Source of the DNA: JAPOXR01 sp965199765
GTDB lineage: Bacteria > Pseudomonadota > Alphaproteobacteria > Rhodobacterales > Rhodobacteraceae
Direction of reading: 5' to 3'
Assembly (NCBI GenBank): GCA_965199765.1
Contig: CBDATC010000002.1
Span: 1 to 64,000 of the forward strand
DNA length: 64,000 nt
The translations under genes and the position numbers were made by a program. Shown here piece after piece: positions 1-8,865 of the stretch; the first letter of the stretch is position 1, and each line of letters starts with the position of its first letter. The notes under the pieces were generated by a model. It had not been told where the DNA came from. It made no database searches and was given only the letters and a program-made list of their open reading frames with translations.

Positions 1-69
1 TTTGCATGTGGATGAATGACGCAAATCTGTTTGCAGGGGCTGTCCGGCTCCTGGCGTCTCCAGGTTTTA

Positions 70-555
70 TCAGACTGTGGCGGCTTCGTTTTTGTTAATC
101 GCATGCAATGCTTCCTGCAAAATGATTGAAGCTGCTATCTGATCAATTGAGGTTTGGCGTCTTCGCTTTGACAATCCAATTTTCGTCATCCGCGCATCCG
201 CTTCAAAACTGGTTAGTCTTTCATCCCACAACATGATCGGAAGTGCAGAAAAGGAAATCAGATTGTGCGCAAATGCCCTGACGGATTGGCACTGCTTGCC
301 TTCTGTGCCGTCCAGTCTCAGGGGAAGTCCGATGACGATGCCAACGGCTTGTCTTTCGGAAGAAATGCGCAATAGCGTTCGAACGCGTTCTTGGAACGTT
401 TTTATGCTGACAGTGGTCAGCGGAGCTGCCATCTGTCGTCTGAAGTCAGACACTGCTACACCGATGCGCTTGCGGCCGTGATCAATTCCTATCAGAGCTC
501 CTTCATCGGGGATCAGCGCACGGAAATCCGCCGTTGTGGGCGCAATCCTGGTCAT
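70..555 (-). CDS. ruvX: Putative pre-16S rRNA nuclease / Holliday junction resolvase-like RuvX (YqgF)
   Basis: A 161-residue protein of the YqgF/RuvX family, an RNase H-fold nuclease implicated in maturing the 5' end of 16S rRNA. Visible family motifs are GIDHGRKRIGVAVSD near residues 23-37 with the first catalytic Asp at 25, VIGLPLRLDGTEG in the middle, LWDERLTS near residue 110, and a C-terminal DQIAASIILQ with the last acidic residue. Its ATG overlaps the ccmI stop by 4 nt (ATGA), so the two genes are probably co-translated. Length is normal for the family. The function comes from family knowledge; the identification is firm. Confidence 0.93.
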   Translation of the reverse strand: MTRIAPTTADFRALIPDEGALIGIDHGRKRIGVAVSDFRRQMAAPLTTVSIKTFQERVRTLLRISSERQAVGIVIGLPLRLDGTEGKQCQSVRAFAHNLISFSALPIMLWDERLTSFEADARMTKIGLSKRRRQTSIDQIAASIILQEALHAINKNEAATV

Positions 556-1775
556 TGAACAATACCTGCTTGCGTGGCCGTGGCGAGAACTTTCGCAAGG
601 TCATCAGGATTGTCTGCAAAAATAGTTTGCGCTTTCTTCAGAGAATCTTTTGCGTCATCCAATCTTTCCATCACCGCAAGCGAGTGGATAAGCCGAGACC
701 ATTCGTCAGCAGTGCCGCCTTCACTTTCCAAGCGCCGCTTCAGACTATCAATCATTCCATGGATCATTGAGTCCCGCTCGGTATCAGACAGCTCTTCAGT
801 TGCCGCGATTTCGTCAAGGGTTGGACCGGGCAGTTCTGCAGGAGAGGGAAAGTCAGCGGTCATTCCTGCCATTTGTGCAGCAATAGGCAATTGGTTTAGA
901 ATCTCAGCGGTCCAAGGAGCGTCAGCAGGTCCCTTCTGAACCAGTTTCGTCCAGATTCCAACAGCCAAATCAGGTCTGCCGGTTTGGGCGAAGAGCAGAC
1001 CCAAATAGTATTTTGCGATGCTGTTTTCTTCATCAAGCGCCAAAGATTGGTTAAGAAGATTTTCCGCTTCTGGCGAAACGTAGCTGCCGGCTTCGGCGAT
1101 CAGCAGCTCGGCCAATTCGTTCAAATCGTTGGCGGTTGCATTGTCGCCTAGAATACGGATTACTTCTTCTTGCGCCGAAACCGCGCCAGAAAGGTTTCCA
1201 AGCGAAATTTCGCTTTGAACCAATAGCCGATACCCGGTGAGATCATCGCTTCGTTTGGACACTGCTTCGCGCAAATCTTGAATAAGCTGCAAATCAGACG
1301 GGTTTGCTCTGGTTTCGGTTAGTGTCGGCATGGCTGCCAAAAATTCAGCTTGGGTCGGTCGATTCAGTCGAACGGTTTCGGCGTGCGCAATTCGTTCTGC
1401 CAGCGGCATGTCTGGAAAATTCGGTTCGCCTACAATCCAGTGAATAATCAAACTGCCTGGAACCAAAATCAGGACCAGCACAGCCGATGCCAAAACCGCA
1501 GGGATTCGGCCGGGCGAAGTCGGTGGTGTTTCCGTTTCAGCCGCTGCGTCCGCCCGCAATAGCCTTCTTGCGACCTCCATTCCCAGCTGTTCGGTTTCCG
1601 CGCCGGTCAACAACCCCCGATTGTGGTCCCTTTCAATCTTGTCGAGCTGCGACTTGTATAAATCCAAGTCGCTCTTGGTGTTCGAAACCTCCGCGTGATT
1701 TGGGCGCCACAGCGTGTAAACCAGCACGGCGGTTATTCCGGTCGCCAAAAGTGTTGCTGTTATCCAAAAGAGCAT
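552..1775 (-). CDS. ccmI: Cytochrome c-type biogenesis protein CcmI (CycH)
   Basis: A 407-residue membrane protein of c-type cytochrome maturation. CcmI presents apocytochrome c to the CcmFH heme ligation complex. Transmembrane segments are visible at about residues 2-22 and 91-116. The charged linker between them carries the family pattern DLDLYKSQLDKIERD, GLLTGAE and EVARRLL. The rest is a periplasmic TPR-like region (about 180-310) that would bind the apocytochrome C-terminus. The other ccm genes are not next to it here. It leads a two-gene minus-strand unit with ruvX. The 237 bp up to soxB hold the divergent promoters, but no element is clear. Confidence 0.88.
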   Translation of the reverse strand: MLFWITATLLATGITAVLVYTLWRPNHAEVSNTKSDLDLYKSQLDKIERDHNRGLLTGAETEQLGMEVARRLLRADAAAETETPPTSPGRIPAVLASAVLVLILVPGSLIIHWIVGEPNFPDMPLAERIAHAETVRLNRPTQAEFLAAMPTLTETRANPSDLQLIQDLREAVSKRSDDLTGYRLLVQSEISLGNLSGAVSAQEEVIRILGDNATANDLNELAELLIAEAGSYVSPEAENLLNQSLALDEENSIAKYYLGLLFAQTGRPDLAVGIWTKLVQKGPADAPWTAEILNQLPIAAQMAGMTADFPSPAELPGPTLDEIAATEELSDTERDSMIHGMIDSLKRRLESEGGTADEWSRLIHSLAVMERLDDAKDSLKKAQTIFADNPDDLAKVLATATQAGIVQ

Positions 1776-2012
1776 CTGATGCCCGGCAATTTCGTCCGCA
1801 ATTCTTCGGAGCGCCTACTGGCCAAACCAATGCGGCTTGTAAAGATGGGTGCTGCAACATCCACATTGAAAATTTGTTGACTTGAACACGGCGCTGGGAA
1901 TTTCATTTTTGGTGCGGTCACCGTTATTCTACGATATGGTACTGCCATGGGCAATTGAATGTCTAGAATTCCAACTACCGGTCGGCGAAGCAACTAAAGG
2001 AAACAAGCCCAA

Positions 2013-3260
2013 GTGCAGCGATACTCGATATTCAGTTTGATAAGGGAATCATTGCGCGGCCACAGAGGCTGGGAAAACGCTTGGTTATCGCCTGAGCCAC
2101 GCGAATATTACGATGTGGTCATTGTCGGCGCGGGCGGACACGGACTTGCCACCGCTTACTATCTTGGCAAGAATCACGGCTTGCGCAGCATCGCTGTGTT
2201 GGACAAAGGCTGGCTTGGAGGCGGCAACACGGGCCGAAACACCACGATCATTCGGTCCAACTATCTTCAGGACGATTCGGCAGCCATCTATGAGAAGGCG
2301 CGGGAACTTTACGAAACTCTCAGCCAGGATTTGAACATGAACATTATGTTCAGTCCGCGCGGTGTGATGATGCTTGCCCAGACTCATCATGAAGCCCGAG
2401 GCTATATGCGCATTGCCAACGCCAATCTCAATCAAGGGATCAAGACCCAGTACATTTCAGCGCAGCGCGTCAAGGAACTGTGTCCGATGATTTCGATAGA
2501 CGGTCCGCGCTATCCAGTGCTCGGTGCGCTTTGGCAACCACGAGGGGGTACCGCTAGGCATGATGCGGTGGCTTGGGGCTACGCCAGAGCCTGTTCGGAA
2601 ATGGGCATGCATATCATCGAGAACTGCGAAGTGATGGCCGTAAGTCGCGATTCGAACGGTGTTAATGGCGTAGAAACCAGCAAAGGTAAAATTGGCTGCG
2701 GAACTCTTGGCTTGGCGGTGGCCGGTCATTCTTGCCAACTTGCCGAAATGGCCGGTTTCAGGCTTCCCATCGAGTCTGTTGCTCTGCAGGCAATGGTTTC
2801 AGAACCAATCAAACCAGTTTTGGATGTCGTGGTCATGGCCAACACCGTTCACGGTTACATCAGTCAGTCTGATAAGGGAGAACTTGTCATTGGCGGAGGG
2901 GCCGATGGTTACAACAATTACACACAGCGTGGTTCCTTTCTGCACATCGAAGAAACCGTGCGCGCATTGGTTGAGACTTTCCCTGTGATTTCCCGATTGA
3001 AGATGCTGCGTCAATGGGGCGGCATAGTGGACATGACCGGTGATCGGTCACCGATATTGTCAAAAACACCTGTCCCCGGAGTTTTTGTGAATTGTGGATG
3101 GGGAACAGGTGGATTTAAAGCCATTCCAGGCTCGGGTTGGGCTATGGCGGAGTTGATGGCGAAGGGAGAGGCGGGCAATTTAGCCGCGCCTTTCGGTCTT
3201 GGACGCTTTAGGGAAGGCCGTTTCATTGATGAGAGCGTCGCAGCCGGCGTGGCTCATTGA
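2013..3260 (+). CDS. soxB: Sarcosine oxidase beta subunit
   Basis: Beta subunit (415 aa) of heterotetrameric sarcosine oxidase, which oxidatively demethylates sarcosine to glycine and passes the one-carbon unit to tetrahydrofolate. It starts at a GTG with AAAGGA about 10 nt upstream; the N-terminus RYSIFSLIRESLRGHRGW is typical of the family and supports this start. A Rossmann FAD motif VVIVGAGGHGLATAYYLG lies at residues 35-52. GGTARHDAVAWG at residues 178-189 carries His183, the expected covalent FMN attachment residue. First gene of soxBDAG. Confidence 0.95.
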   Translation: MQRYSIFSLIRESLRGHRGWENAWLSPEPREYYDVVIVGAGGHGLATAYYLGKNHGLRSIAVLDKGWLGGGNTGRNTTIIRSNYLQDDSAAIYEKARELYETLSQDLNMNIMFSPRGVMMLAQTHHEARGYMRIANANLNQGIKTQYISAQRVKELCPMISIDGPRYPVLGALWQPRGGTARHDAVAWGYARACSEMGMHIIENCEVMAVSRDSNGVNGVETSKGKIGCGTLGLAVAGHSCQLAEMAGFRLPIESVALQAMVSEPIKPVLDVVVMANTVHGYISQSDKGELVIGGGADGYNNYTQRGSFLHIEETVRALVETFPVISRLKMLRQWGGIVDMTGDRSPILSKTPVPGVFVNCGWGTGGFKAIPGSGWAMAELMAKGEAGNLAAPFGLGRFREGRFIDESVAAGVAH

Positions 3261-3293
3261 ATCAGGCCGTGAAATTGAGAACGAGAAAATAAA

Positions 3294-3617
3294 ATGCTCA
3301 GTCTGAAATGCCCATATTGTGGAATCGTTGCAGACGAAACGGAGCTCACATCTGGTGGAGAAGCGCATATCAGCCGTGCCGGTCCTGGGACCAGCGACGA
3401 GGAGTTTGCGGGATATCTATTCTTTAGGAAAAATCCAAAAGGTGTCCACTTTGAACGCTGGCGTCACACCTATGGGTGCGGAAAGTGGTTTCATGTCGCC
3501 CGATGCACGCAGACGCTTGAAGTGTTTGGAACTTATTCTGCTCAAACTCTCAAGCGTCCGGGACACATCACGAAGAAAATCAAGAAACGGCGACCAGATT
3601 GGAATGCTGGCAAGTGA
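3294..3617 (+). CDS. soxD: Sarcosine oxidase delta subunit
   Basis: Delta subunit (107 aa), the small zinc-binding subunit of heterotetrameric sarcosine oxidase. Cys6 and Cys9 (CPYCG) together with His58 and Cys62 (HTYGCGKWF) reproduce the zinc site known from the family. The conserved core FAGYLFFRKNPKG lies between them. It follows soxB by 33 nt and precedes soxA by 31 nt in the same direction. A basic C-terminal tail is present, as in homologues. Confidence 0.94.
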   Translation: MLSLKCPYCGIVADETELTSGGEAHISRAGPGTSDEEFAGYLFFRKNPKGVHFERWRHTYGCGKWFHVARCTQTLEVFGTYSAQTLKRPGHITKKIKKRRPDWNAGK

Positions 3618-3648
3618 GCGTGGCGGAAATTGAGCGGGAAAGACTGAA

Positions 3649-6600
3649 ATGAGCGTGCGCCTGTCGGATGGCGGCCGGTTGATTGACCGGCGGCGAAAAT
3701 TGAAATTTCGATTCAATGGCCAACCGCTTTTTGGATTTGAAGGCGACACACTCGCATCAGCTCTATTGGCGAATAATCAAAAAGTCGTAGGTCGATCTTT
3801 CAAGTATCACCGCAAGCGTGGTGTGGTTGGAAGCGGACCGGAGGAACCGAATGCGCTGATTACGCTTGGAATCGGTTCCCGGCTTGAGCCGAACTGCCAG
3901 GCAACAATGGTCGAGCTTTTTGATGGGCTGACTTCCCGGTCACAAAACCACTGGCCGAGTTTAGAATTTGATTTCGGCGCGGCTGCCGATCTCGCATCGC
4001 GGCTGCTGCCTGCCGGATTCTACTATAAGACCTTTATGCAGCCGCGTCATGCTTGGAAATATGTCTTCGAACCTGCAATTCGGCGAGCGGCTGGTCTGGG
4101 AAAGTCGCCTCAAGGCAGAGACCCGGATGCATACGAACATTTCAACGTTACGGTTGACGTATTGATCGTTGGCGGCGGATTGGCCGGGTTGACGGCCGCG
4201 AAGACCGCGTCTGAATCTGGCCTTCGTATATTGTTGACTGAACAACTATCCTACTGGGGAGGCCGTTCGCCGACAGACTTGGATGAAATCTCAGGAGAGT
4301 CAGCGGCAGATTGGGTCAATGCGACGGTTGCCGATCTTTCATCCCGTTCGAATGTCCGCCTTCTCAACCGTACCACGACCGTGGGATTGTATGATCATGG
4401 TTTCGTACTCGCACTGCAGCGTCTTCCCGAACAAGTCCCGACAAAGGGCTTGGTGCGGCAGCGTTTGTGGAAAATTCGTGCTCGGAAGATCGTTTTGGCG
4501 ACCGGCGCGATCGAGCGGCCGCTATGTTTTAGCGGAAACGACACACCGGGTGTCATGCTGGCTTCCGCGGTGCGTGACTATCTGGGGAATTTCGCTGTTT
4601 CACCTGGTGATCGGACGGTGCTGACGGTTAACAATGACGACGCATATCAAACGGCGATCGCTCTCGCAGAAGCGGGTTTGGGCGTGCCCGTGGTACTTGA
4701 TTCGCGACCAATTGCCGAAGGTGATTTGCCTCAGCGGGCTCGGGAACTCCACATTAGAGTGGATGTGGGTCGGACAATTGCGGCGGTGAAGGGGCGGGGT
4801 CGTGTCAAAACAGTGCAGATCTGTTCAGAGGTTGGCGAAGGCGCGGTTCTTGAGGAATTCGAATGCGAAGCTGTTGCTATGTCGGGCGGATGGTCGCCGA
4901 CTGCGCATTTGTGGTCCCATTGTGGGGGCAAACTTAATTGGGATGACGAAATAGTTGCTTTCAGGCCCGACAGTTCGAGACCGCCGATAGGATCTGACGG
5001 CCAATCCATGGCATGTGTGATAGGTGCGGCAAATGGAGAATTGCAGCCTGACGATATCGCTCGCGACGCCTTTGAAACGATGGCTGAACTGTTGGAAGAG
5101 TTTGGTCGAAAGCCGGTTGGAACTCCGCCGGTGATCGCCGGGCAGCGATCTGGCCAGTCAGGCAGCGGCTGTCTGCTGCCCAGTGGCCTTAGCACCGCCG
5201 GCCGCAGCAAAGCTTGGGTGGACTTCCAGAATGACGTCAAAGTTTCCGACCTCGAACTGGCTGTGCGGGAGGGTTACGAGAGCTCAGAGCATGTCAAACG
5301 CTACACGACGCTTGGTATGGCAACCGATCAAGGAAAGCTTTCAAATGTCAATGGCTTGATGATTCTGGCGGAAAATCTTGGATTGAATATTGAGAGTGTC
5401 GGCACAACGACTTTTCGTCCACCGTACACGCCGATTTCGCTCGGAGCTATTGCTGGTGATGCAAAGGGAGATTTTTTCAAGCCGCTTCGCAAGACTCCAA
5501 TGGATGCATGGCACGAGGATAACGGAGCGTATTGGGAGCCGGTTTCAGATTGGCGGCGTCCATATTGTTATCTTAAGGGGCAGGAAGGAATTCAAGAGGC
5601 AGTGGACCGCGAAGCCCTCAGGGTGCGCCGTTCGGCTGGTCTGCTTGATGCTTCGACGCTCGGCAAAATTCTGGTCAAAGGACCGGATGCCGGCCGATTT
5701 CTTGATATGCTTTATACCAACATGATGAGTTCGCTGCAGCCGGGCAGGTGCCGATACGGGTTGATGTGCAACGAAAACGGCTTCGTTATGGATGACGGCG
5801 TCGTTGCTCGGCTGGATGAGACGACCTTTCTGTGTCACACAACGACAGGCGGCGCTGACCATATTCATGCTTGGATGGAAGAATGGCTGCAATGCGAGTG
5901 GTGGGACTGGCAGGTTTATACTGCAAACCTTACCGATCAATTTGCCCAGATTGGCTTGGCGGGGCCAGACTCTCGCCGCATTCTGAACAAACTCGGCGGT
6001 ATGGACCTTAGTGCCGAGACGCTGCCGTTTATGGCATGGTCTGAAGGCAAGCTCGGCGAGTTCAATGTCAGAATTTACCGAATTTCATTTTCAGGCGAAC
6101 TGTCATTCGAAATAGCGGTTCCGGCCGCCCGGGGAATGGAACTGTGGGAAACGCTGATGGAGGTTGGGCGTGAGTTTGACTTGGAACCATACGGAACGGA
6201 AGCTCTGCACGTTCTCAGGGCAGAAAAAGGTTTCATCATGATCGGTGATGAGACCGATGGCATGGTTACACCGCAAGACCTCGGCCTTGAGTGGGCGATT
6301 TCGAAGAAAAAGGACGATTATCTTGGCAAGAGGGCACAGCAGCGCTCATTCCTGACGAGCGAGGATCGTTGGACGCTTGTAGGCCTTGAGACCATTGAGG
6401 CCAACGGGAAAATTCCGAGCGGATCGCATGCGGTCAGCGCGGGGAGTTCTTCGCAAGGTTTTCCGAGAACAGTTGGACGTGTCACATCCAGCTACCATTC
6501 TCCGATATTGAATCGCACGATTGCTTTGGGGCTTGTCGAAAGAGGAACGGAAAGAATGGGTGAAGTATTGAATTTCACGACCGACCGAGGACAAGTGGAC

Positions 6601-6657
6601 GCCAAGATTGTTTCTCCGGTCTTTTATGATCCCGAAGGAACTCAGCTCCGTGCCTGA
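3649..6657 (+). CDS. soxA: Sarcosine oxidase alpha subunit
   Basis: Alpha subunit (1002 aa), full length. It has an N-terminal ferredoxin-like fold with FGFEGDTLASALLAN, an NAD-binding Rossmann domain at about residues 167-190 (VLIVGGGLAGLTAAKTA), a second nucleotide-binding region near residues 280-400, and a C-terminal GcvT-type aminomethyltransferase domain from about residue 615 that binds tetrahydrofolate. The enzyme makes 5,10-methylene-THF, glycine and H2O2 from sarcosine and O2. GGGAAAG 9 nt upstream supports the ATG. Its 3' end overlaps soxG. No folate enzyme genes (glyA, purU, folD) lie in this window. Confidence 0.95.
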   Translation: MSVRLSDGGRLIDRRRKLKFRFNGQPLFGFEGDTLASALLANNQKVVGRSFKYHRKRGVVGSGPEEPNALITLGIGSRLEPNCQATMVELFDGLTSRSQNHWPSLEFDFGAAADLASRLLPAGFYYKTFMQPRHAWKYVFEPAIRRAAGLGKSPQGRDPDAYEHFNVTVDVLIVGGGLAGLTAAKTASESGLRILLTEQLSYWGGRSPTDLDEISGESAADWVNATVADLSSRSNVRLLNRTTTVGLYDHGFVLALQRLPEQVPTKGLVRQRLWKIRARKIVLATGAIERPLCFSGNDTPGVMLASAVRDYLGNFAVSPGDRTVLTVNNDDAYQTAIALAEAGLGVPVVLDSRPIAEGDLPQRARELHIRVDVGRTIAAVKGRGRVKTVQICSEVGEGAVLEEFECEAVAMSGGWSPTAHLWSHCGGKLNWDDEIVAFRPDSSRPPIGSDGQSMACVIGAANGELQPDDIARDAFETMAELLEEFGRKPVGTPPVIAGQRSGQSGSGCLLPSGLSTAGRSKAWVDFQNDVKVSDLELAVREGYESSEHVKRYTTLGMATDQGKLSNVNGLMILAENLGLNIESVGTTTFRPPYTPISLGAIAGDAKGDFFKPLRKTPMDAWHEDNGAYWEPVSDWRRPYCYLKGQEGIQEAVDREALRVRRSAGLLDASTLGKILVKGPDAGRFLDMLYTNMMSSLQPGRCRYGLMCNENGFVMDDGVVARLDETTFLCHTTTGGADHIHAWMEEWLQCEWWDWQVYTANLTDQFAQIGLAGPDSRRILNKLGGMDLSAETLPFMAWSEGKLGEFNVRIYRISFSGELSFEIAVPAARGMELWETLMEVGREFDLEPYGTEALHVLRAEKGFIMIGDETDGMVTPQDLGLEWAISKKKDDYLGKRAQQRSFLTSEDRWTLVGLETIEANGKIPSGSHAVSAGSSSQGFPRTVGRVTSSYHSPILNRTIALGLVERGTERMGEVLNFTTDRGQVDAKIVSPVFYDPEGTQLRA

Positions 6658-7201
6658 ATTCAATGAAGGCGTCGCGGCGGCAGTGCAGAGACTGTCAGAT
6701 CGGGCGATGATTCAAATCCGCGGTGACTTAGAGTCCGAGGCCATCGCATCAGCTATTTCCGCTTCCTTTGGGGTTGTTGTTCCAAAGCCGCACCGCATCT
6801 TGACGGAGGGCGCAAGGCAACTGGCTTGGATGTCACCGGATGAACTTTTGGGAATGCTGCCGCTTGAAGACGGACCGGCCGTTGTTGATTCGCTGGCCGA
6901 CCAGCTTGCAGAACATCATCACATGATTGCTGAAGTTGGATCCATGCGCTGTGAGTTCGCCTTAAATGGTGCGGTCAGAGACATTCTCGCTAAAGGAACC
7001 CCGGCGGATGTATCCCCCGAAGCCTTCTCAGTTGGGCACTTCAGGCGCTCTCGCATCGGTCAGTTGCAAGCAGCTTTTTGGTTGATCAGCGAGACCAGGT
7101 CGCACGTTTTGTGCCGCCGCTCGGAAGCCGAATATTTTTATGATTGGCTGGTGAATGCGGCAGACATGGATTCGGCTCCAAGATATTTCCATACAGGATA
7201 A
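6626..7201 (+). CDS. soxG: Sarcosine oxidase gamma subunit
   Basis: Gamma subunit (191 aa from the ATG chosen here), a GcvT-related structural subunit that completes the sox heterotetramer. Recognisable segments are QIRGDLES, ARQLAWMSPDELLG, VDSLADQLAEHHHM and a C-terminal CRRSEAEYFYDWL. The frame is open from a TTG at 6608. The first ATG at 6626 overlaps soxA by 32 nt, and a GTG at 6650 is a third option; none has a strong ribosome site, so translation is probably coupled to soxA. Last gene of the operon; no clear terminator follows. Confidence 0.88.
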   Translation: MIPKELSSVPEFNEGVAAAVQRLSDRAMIQIRGDLESEAIASAISASFGVVVPKPHRILTEGARQLAWMSPDELLGMLPLEDGPAVVDSLADQLAEHHHMIAEVGSMRCEFALNGAVRDILAKGTPADVSPEAFSVGHFRRSRIGQLQAAFWLISETRSHVLCRRSEAEYFYDWLVNAADMDSAPRYFHTG

Positions 7202-7326
7202 GACTTTTGAATCTGTTGACTGAACCGGCGTGCAATTAATGATCAGCTTGTGCAATCGACAATTGCCTTCACATTAAATCACTTTCCCGGCGGTCAATCA
7301 TGTCTCTGCCTGGCGGCCGGGTTGAA

Positions 7327-7423
7327 ACACGTCGCCGGCACACAGTGGAGCACGCGAAAGTATATGAACATCGAGCCGCTGCGCGAGATGAAACTTCAAC
7401 ATAACGGAGCCGCCGTCGCATGA
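7327..7423 (+). repeat. 97-bp dispersed repeat, copy A (left edge of sugar island)
   Basis: This segment matches the minus strand of 21705-21801 at 92 of 97 positions by manual alignment. The five mismatches are at 7341, 7369, 7372, 7375 and 7396, two of them at alternate third positions. Similarity stops abruptly at a shared TGA (7421-7423) and fades a few bases before 7327. One frame is open across the repeat and ends in the peptide MKLQHNGAAV-Ala-stop, but 4 of the 5 differences change the amino acid, so coding is not proven. The gap 7202-7518 holds nothing else I can support. Confidence 0.8.
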
Positions 7424-7518
7424 CTGTTAGGCGTGGAAGCGGGGCAACGATTGACAGCACCTTCGCGACCCCGAAGTTACTAAGCTTTGCGATATTGTAG
7501 AGAGCTCTTCAGACAAGC

Positions 7519-8205
7519 TTAACCGGTCGTCTTCCAGCGCTGCTCTCGCTGCTTTATCGCTTCAATGCGGGCTTGCGTTTTGGGATGGCTTGAAAGCCAA
7601 GCGATTCCACCTTCTTGCCCGCCAGACTCCGCTTCCAATTTGGCAAGCAAGGATTTTTGCGCCTCAGTGCCAATGCCGGATTTTGTCAGTAAAGCGCTCG
7701 CATAGGCGTCGGCCGCCATTTCATCCGCCTGAGACATTTGTCTGACGAATAATGTCAGCAGGCCTTGAGCCAGCAAATTGCCGAAAAAGGGGATGTACCG
7801 ACCGAGCAGGAAGCCCAGAGCGATGCGCACAGCGTTCTGGCCGGCGAAATCGGTCATTCGTTTCTTGGTATGCCCAAGCATCACATGGCCAAGTTCGTGC
7901 GCGGTTACAGAAGCAATCTCTTCAGCGTTGAATTCGCCGCGCTTATAGCGCTCCATGAGACCGCGTGTGATGTAAATTTTGCCGTCTGGCATAGCCAGTC
8001 CGTTTACTGGTGATATTTCATAGATCCGTGGTGTGCATTCCGGCAGTTCCGCAGCTTCTGCAAGACGCGCGTTCAGTTTGATGATTGCGAAATCGGTCAA
8101 AGCAGACGAATTTCGGGCCATTCTTCGCTTGGTCTGCCAAGCGGAAAATTGAAAGGCTCCTATCGCATAAAAGATCGGCAGAAGAATTAAGGCGAATTTG
8201 AGCAT
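7519..8205 (-). CDS. M48 family metallopeptidase (HtpX/OMA1/BepA-like)
   Basis: A 228-residue zinc peptidase. An N-terminal hydrophobic anchor (about residues 1-20) suggests membrane attachment. The catalytic motif HELGH lies at residues 103-107, and a downstream DEMAADAYA gives the third zinc-ligand glutamate. A second hydrophobic stretch at about 130-155 precedes it, and SSHPKTQARIEAI near the C-terminus is typical of the family. It lies 16 nt after the aldolase gene on the same strand and may be co-transcribed with the transporter operon. A protein quality-control role is family-based inference; the substrate cannot be told. Confidence 0.88.
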   Translation of the reverse strand: MLKFALILLPIFYAIGAFQFSAWQTKRRMARNSSALTDFAIIKLNARLAEAAELPECTPRIYEISPVNGLAMPDGKIYITRGLMERYKRGEFNAEEIASVTAHELGHVMLGHTKKRMTDFAGQNAVRIALGFLLGRYIPFFGNLLAQGLLTLFVRQMSQADEMAADAYASALLTKSGIGTEAQKSLLAKLEAESGGQEGGIAWLSSHPKTQARIEAIKQREQRWKTTG

Positions 8206-8221
8206 TGCTGCTGGTTACGGC

Positions 8222-8842
8222 TCATGCATGGTTAGGAAATACCCTTTCGCAAGCCTTGATCAATTCAATAGCGTTCTTTCTGATCTCTCCAAGCGACATA
8301 CCCGGTTGATACAGGGCAGTTCCAACTCCGAAGCCATTGATACCGGCCGCAGCCCAAATACCAAAGTTATCGGGTCCCACTCCTCCAACCGCGTAGAGCG
8401 GCACATGTCTGGGCAGCACAGTGCGGAGTGCGCTGACCCCGGATATCCCAAGAACCGAGGCTGGAAACAGCTTCAGTCGATCCGCACCTGCCGCCAACGC
8501 AGAAAGACATTCGGTGGCGGTCAAGGCACCAGGCAGCGATTCCATATCGGCATTCCTTGTGGCGGCAATGACTTCCGGGTCAGTGTTGGGAGAGACGATT
8601 ATCCGACCGCCGGCATCTTTGACCGCTTTCACTTCGTCAACGGTTGCGACGGTTCCAGCACCAACAATGATCCGATTTCCCAAAAGATCGGCGATCTGTC
8701 GAATACTGAGGAGTGGCTTTGGTGAATTCATAGGCACTTCTATGCGCGAAAAACCTTCTTCGGCGAGCAAGTGTCCGACTTCTGCAGCTTCGGAAGGCGC
8801 AACGCCGCGAAGAATGGCAATCAATGGACGTAGGCTTGTCAA
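8222..8842 (-). CDS. dgoA: 2-dehydro-3-deoxy-6-phosphogalactonate aldolase-like (KDPG/KDPGal aldolase)
   Basis: A 206-residue class I aldolase of the KDPG/KDPGal family. It cleaves 2-keto-3-deoxy-6-phospho-sugar acids to pyruvate and glyceraldehyde 3-phosphate. Motifs are AILRGVAPSEA, the Glu in RIEVPMNSP, GAGTV, and the Schiff-base lysine in RLKLFPAS. The PMNSP form resembles DgoA-type (galactonate) enzymes more than Eda, which suits the galactosidases nearby. The start is a TTG at 8842; no in-frame ATG exists before residue 38. It lies 23 nt after the ABC ATPase gene, so likely the same operon. The galactonate dehydratase and KDGal kinase are not in the window. Confidence 0.85.
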   Translation of the reverse strand: MTSLRPLIAILRGVAPSEAAEVGHLLAEEGFSRIEVPMNSPKPLLSIRQIADLLGNRIIVGAGTVATVDEVKAVKDAGGRIIVSPNTDPEVIAATRNADMESLPGALTATECLSALAAGADRLKLFPASVLGISGVSALRTVLPRHVPLYAVGGVGPDNFGIWAAAGINGFGVGTALYQPGMSLGEIRKNAIELIKACERVFPNHA

Positions 8843-8865
8843 ATCTATCCCGATCAGTAGCTCTG

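Noticed and set aside
50..70. Possible plus-strand terminator at the left edge (CCTGG/CCAGG then TTTTAT)
   Set aside because: Five-bp stem with four T residues overlapping the ruvX stop codon; the gene it would serve is outside the window.
1776..2012. Glycine or one-carbon riboswitch before soxB
   Set aside because: No conserved riboswitch core or terminator/anti-terminator pair was visible in the leader.
7269..7460. 63-codon minus-strand frame over repeat copy A, read at first as an IS3-type OrfB remnant
   Set aside because: The translated copies do not keep the DDE or RRHS motifs in any single frame, and substitutions are mostly amino-acid changing.
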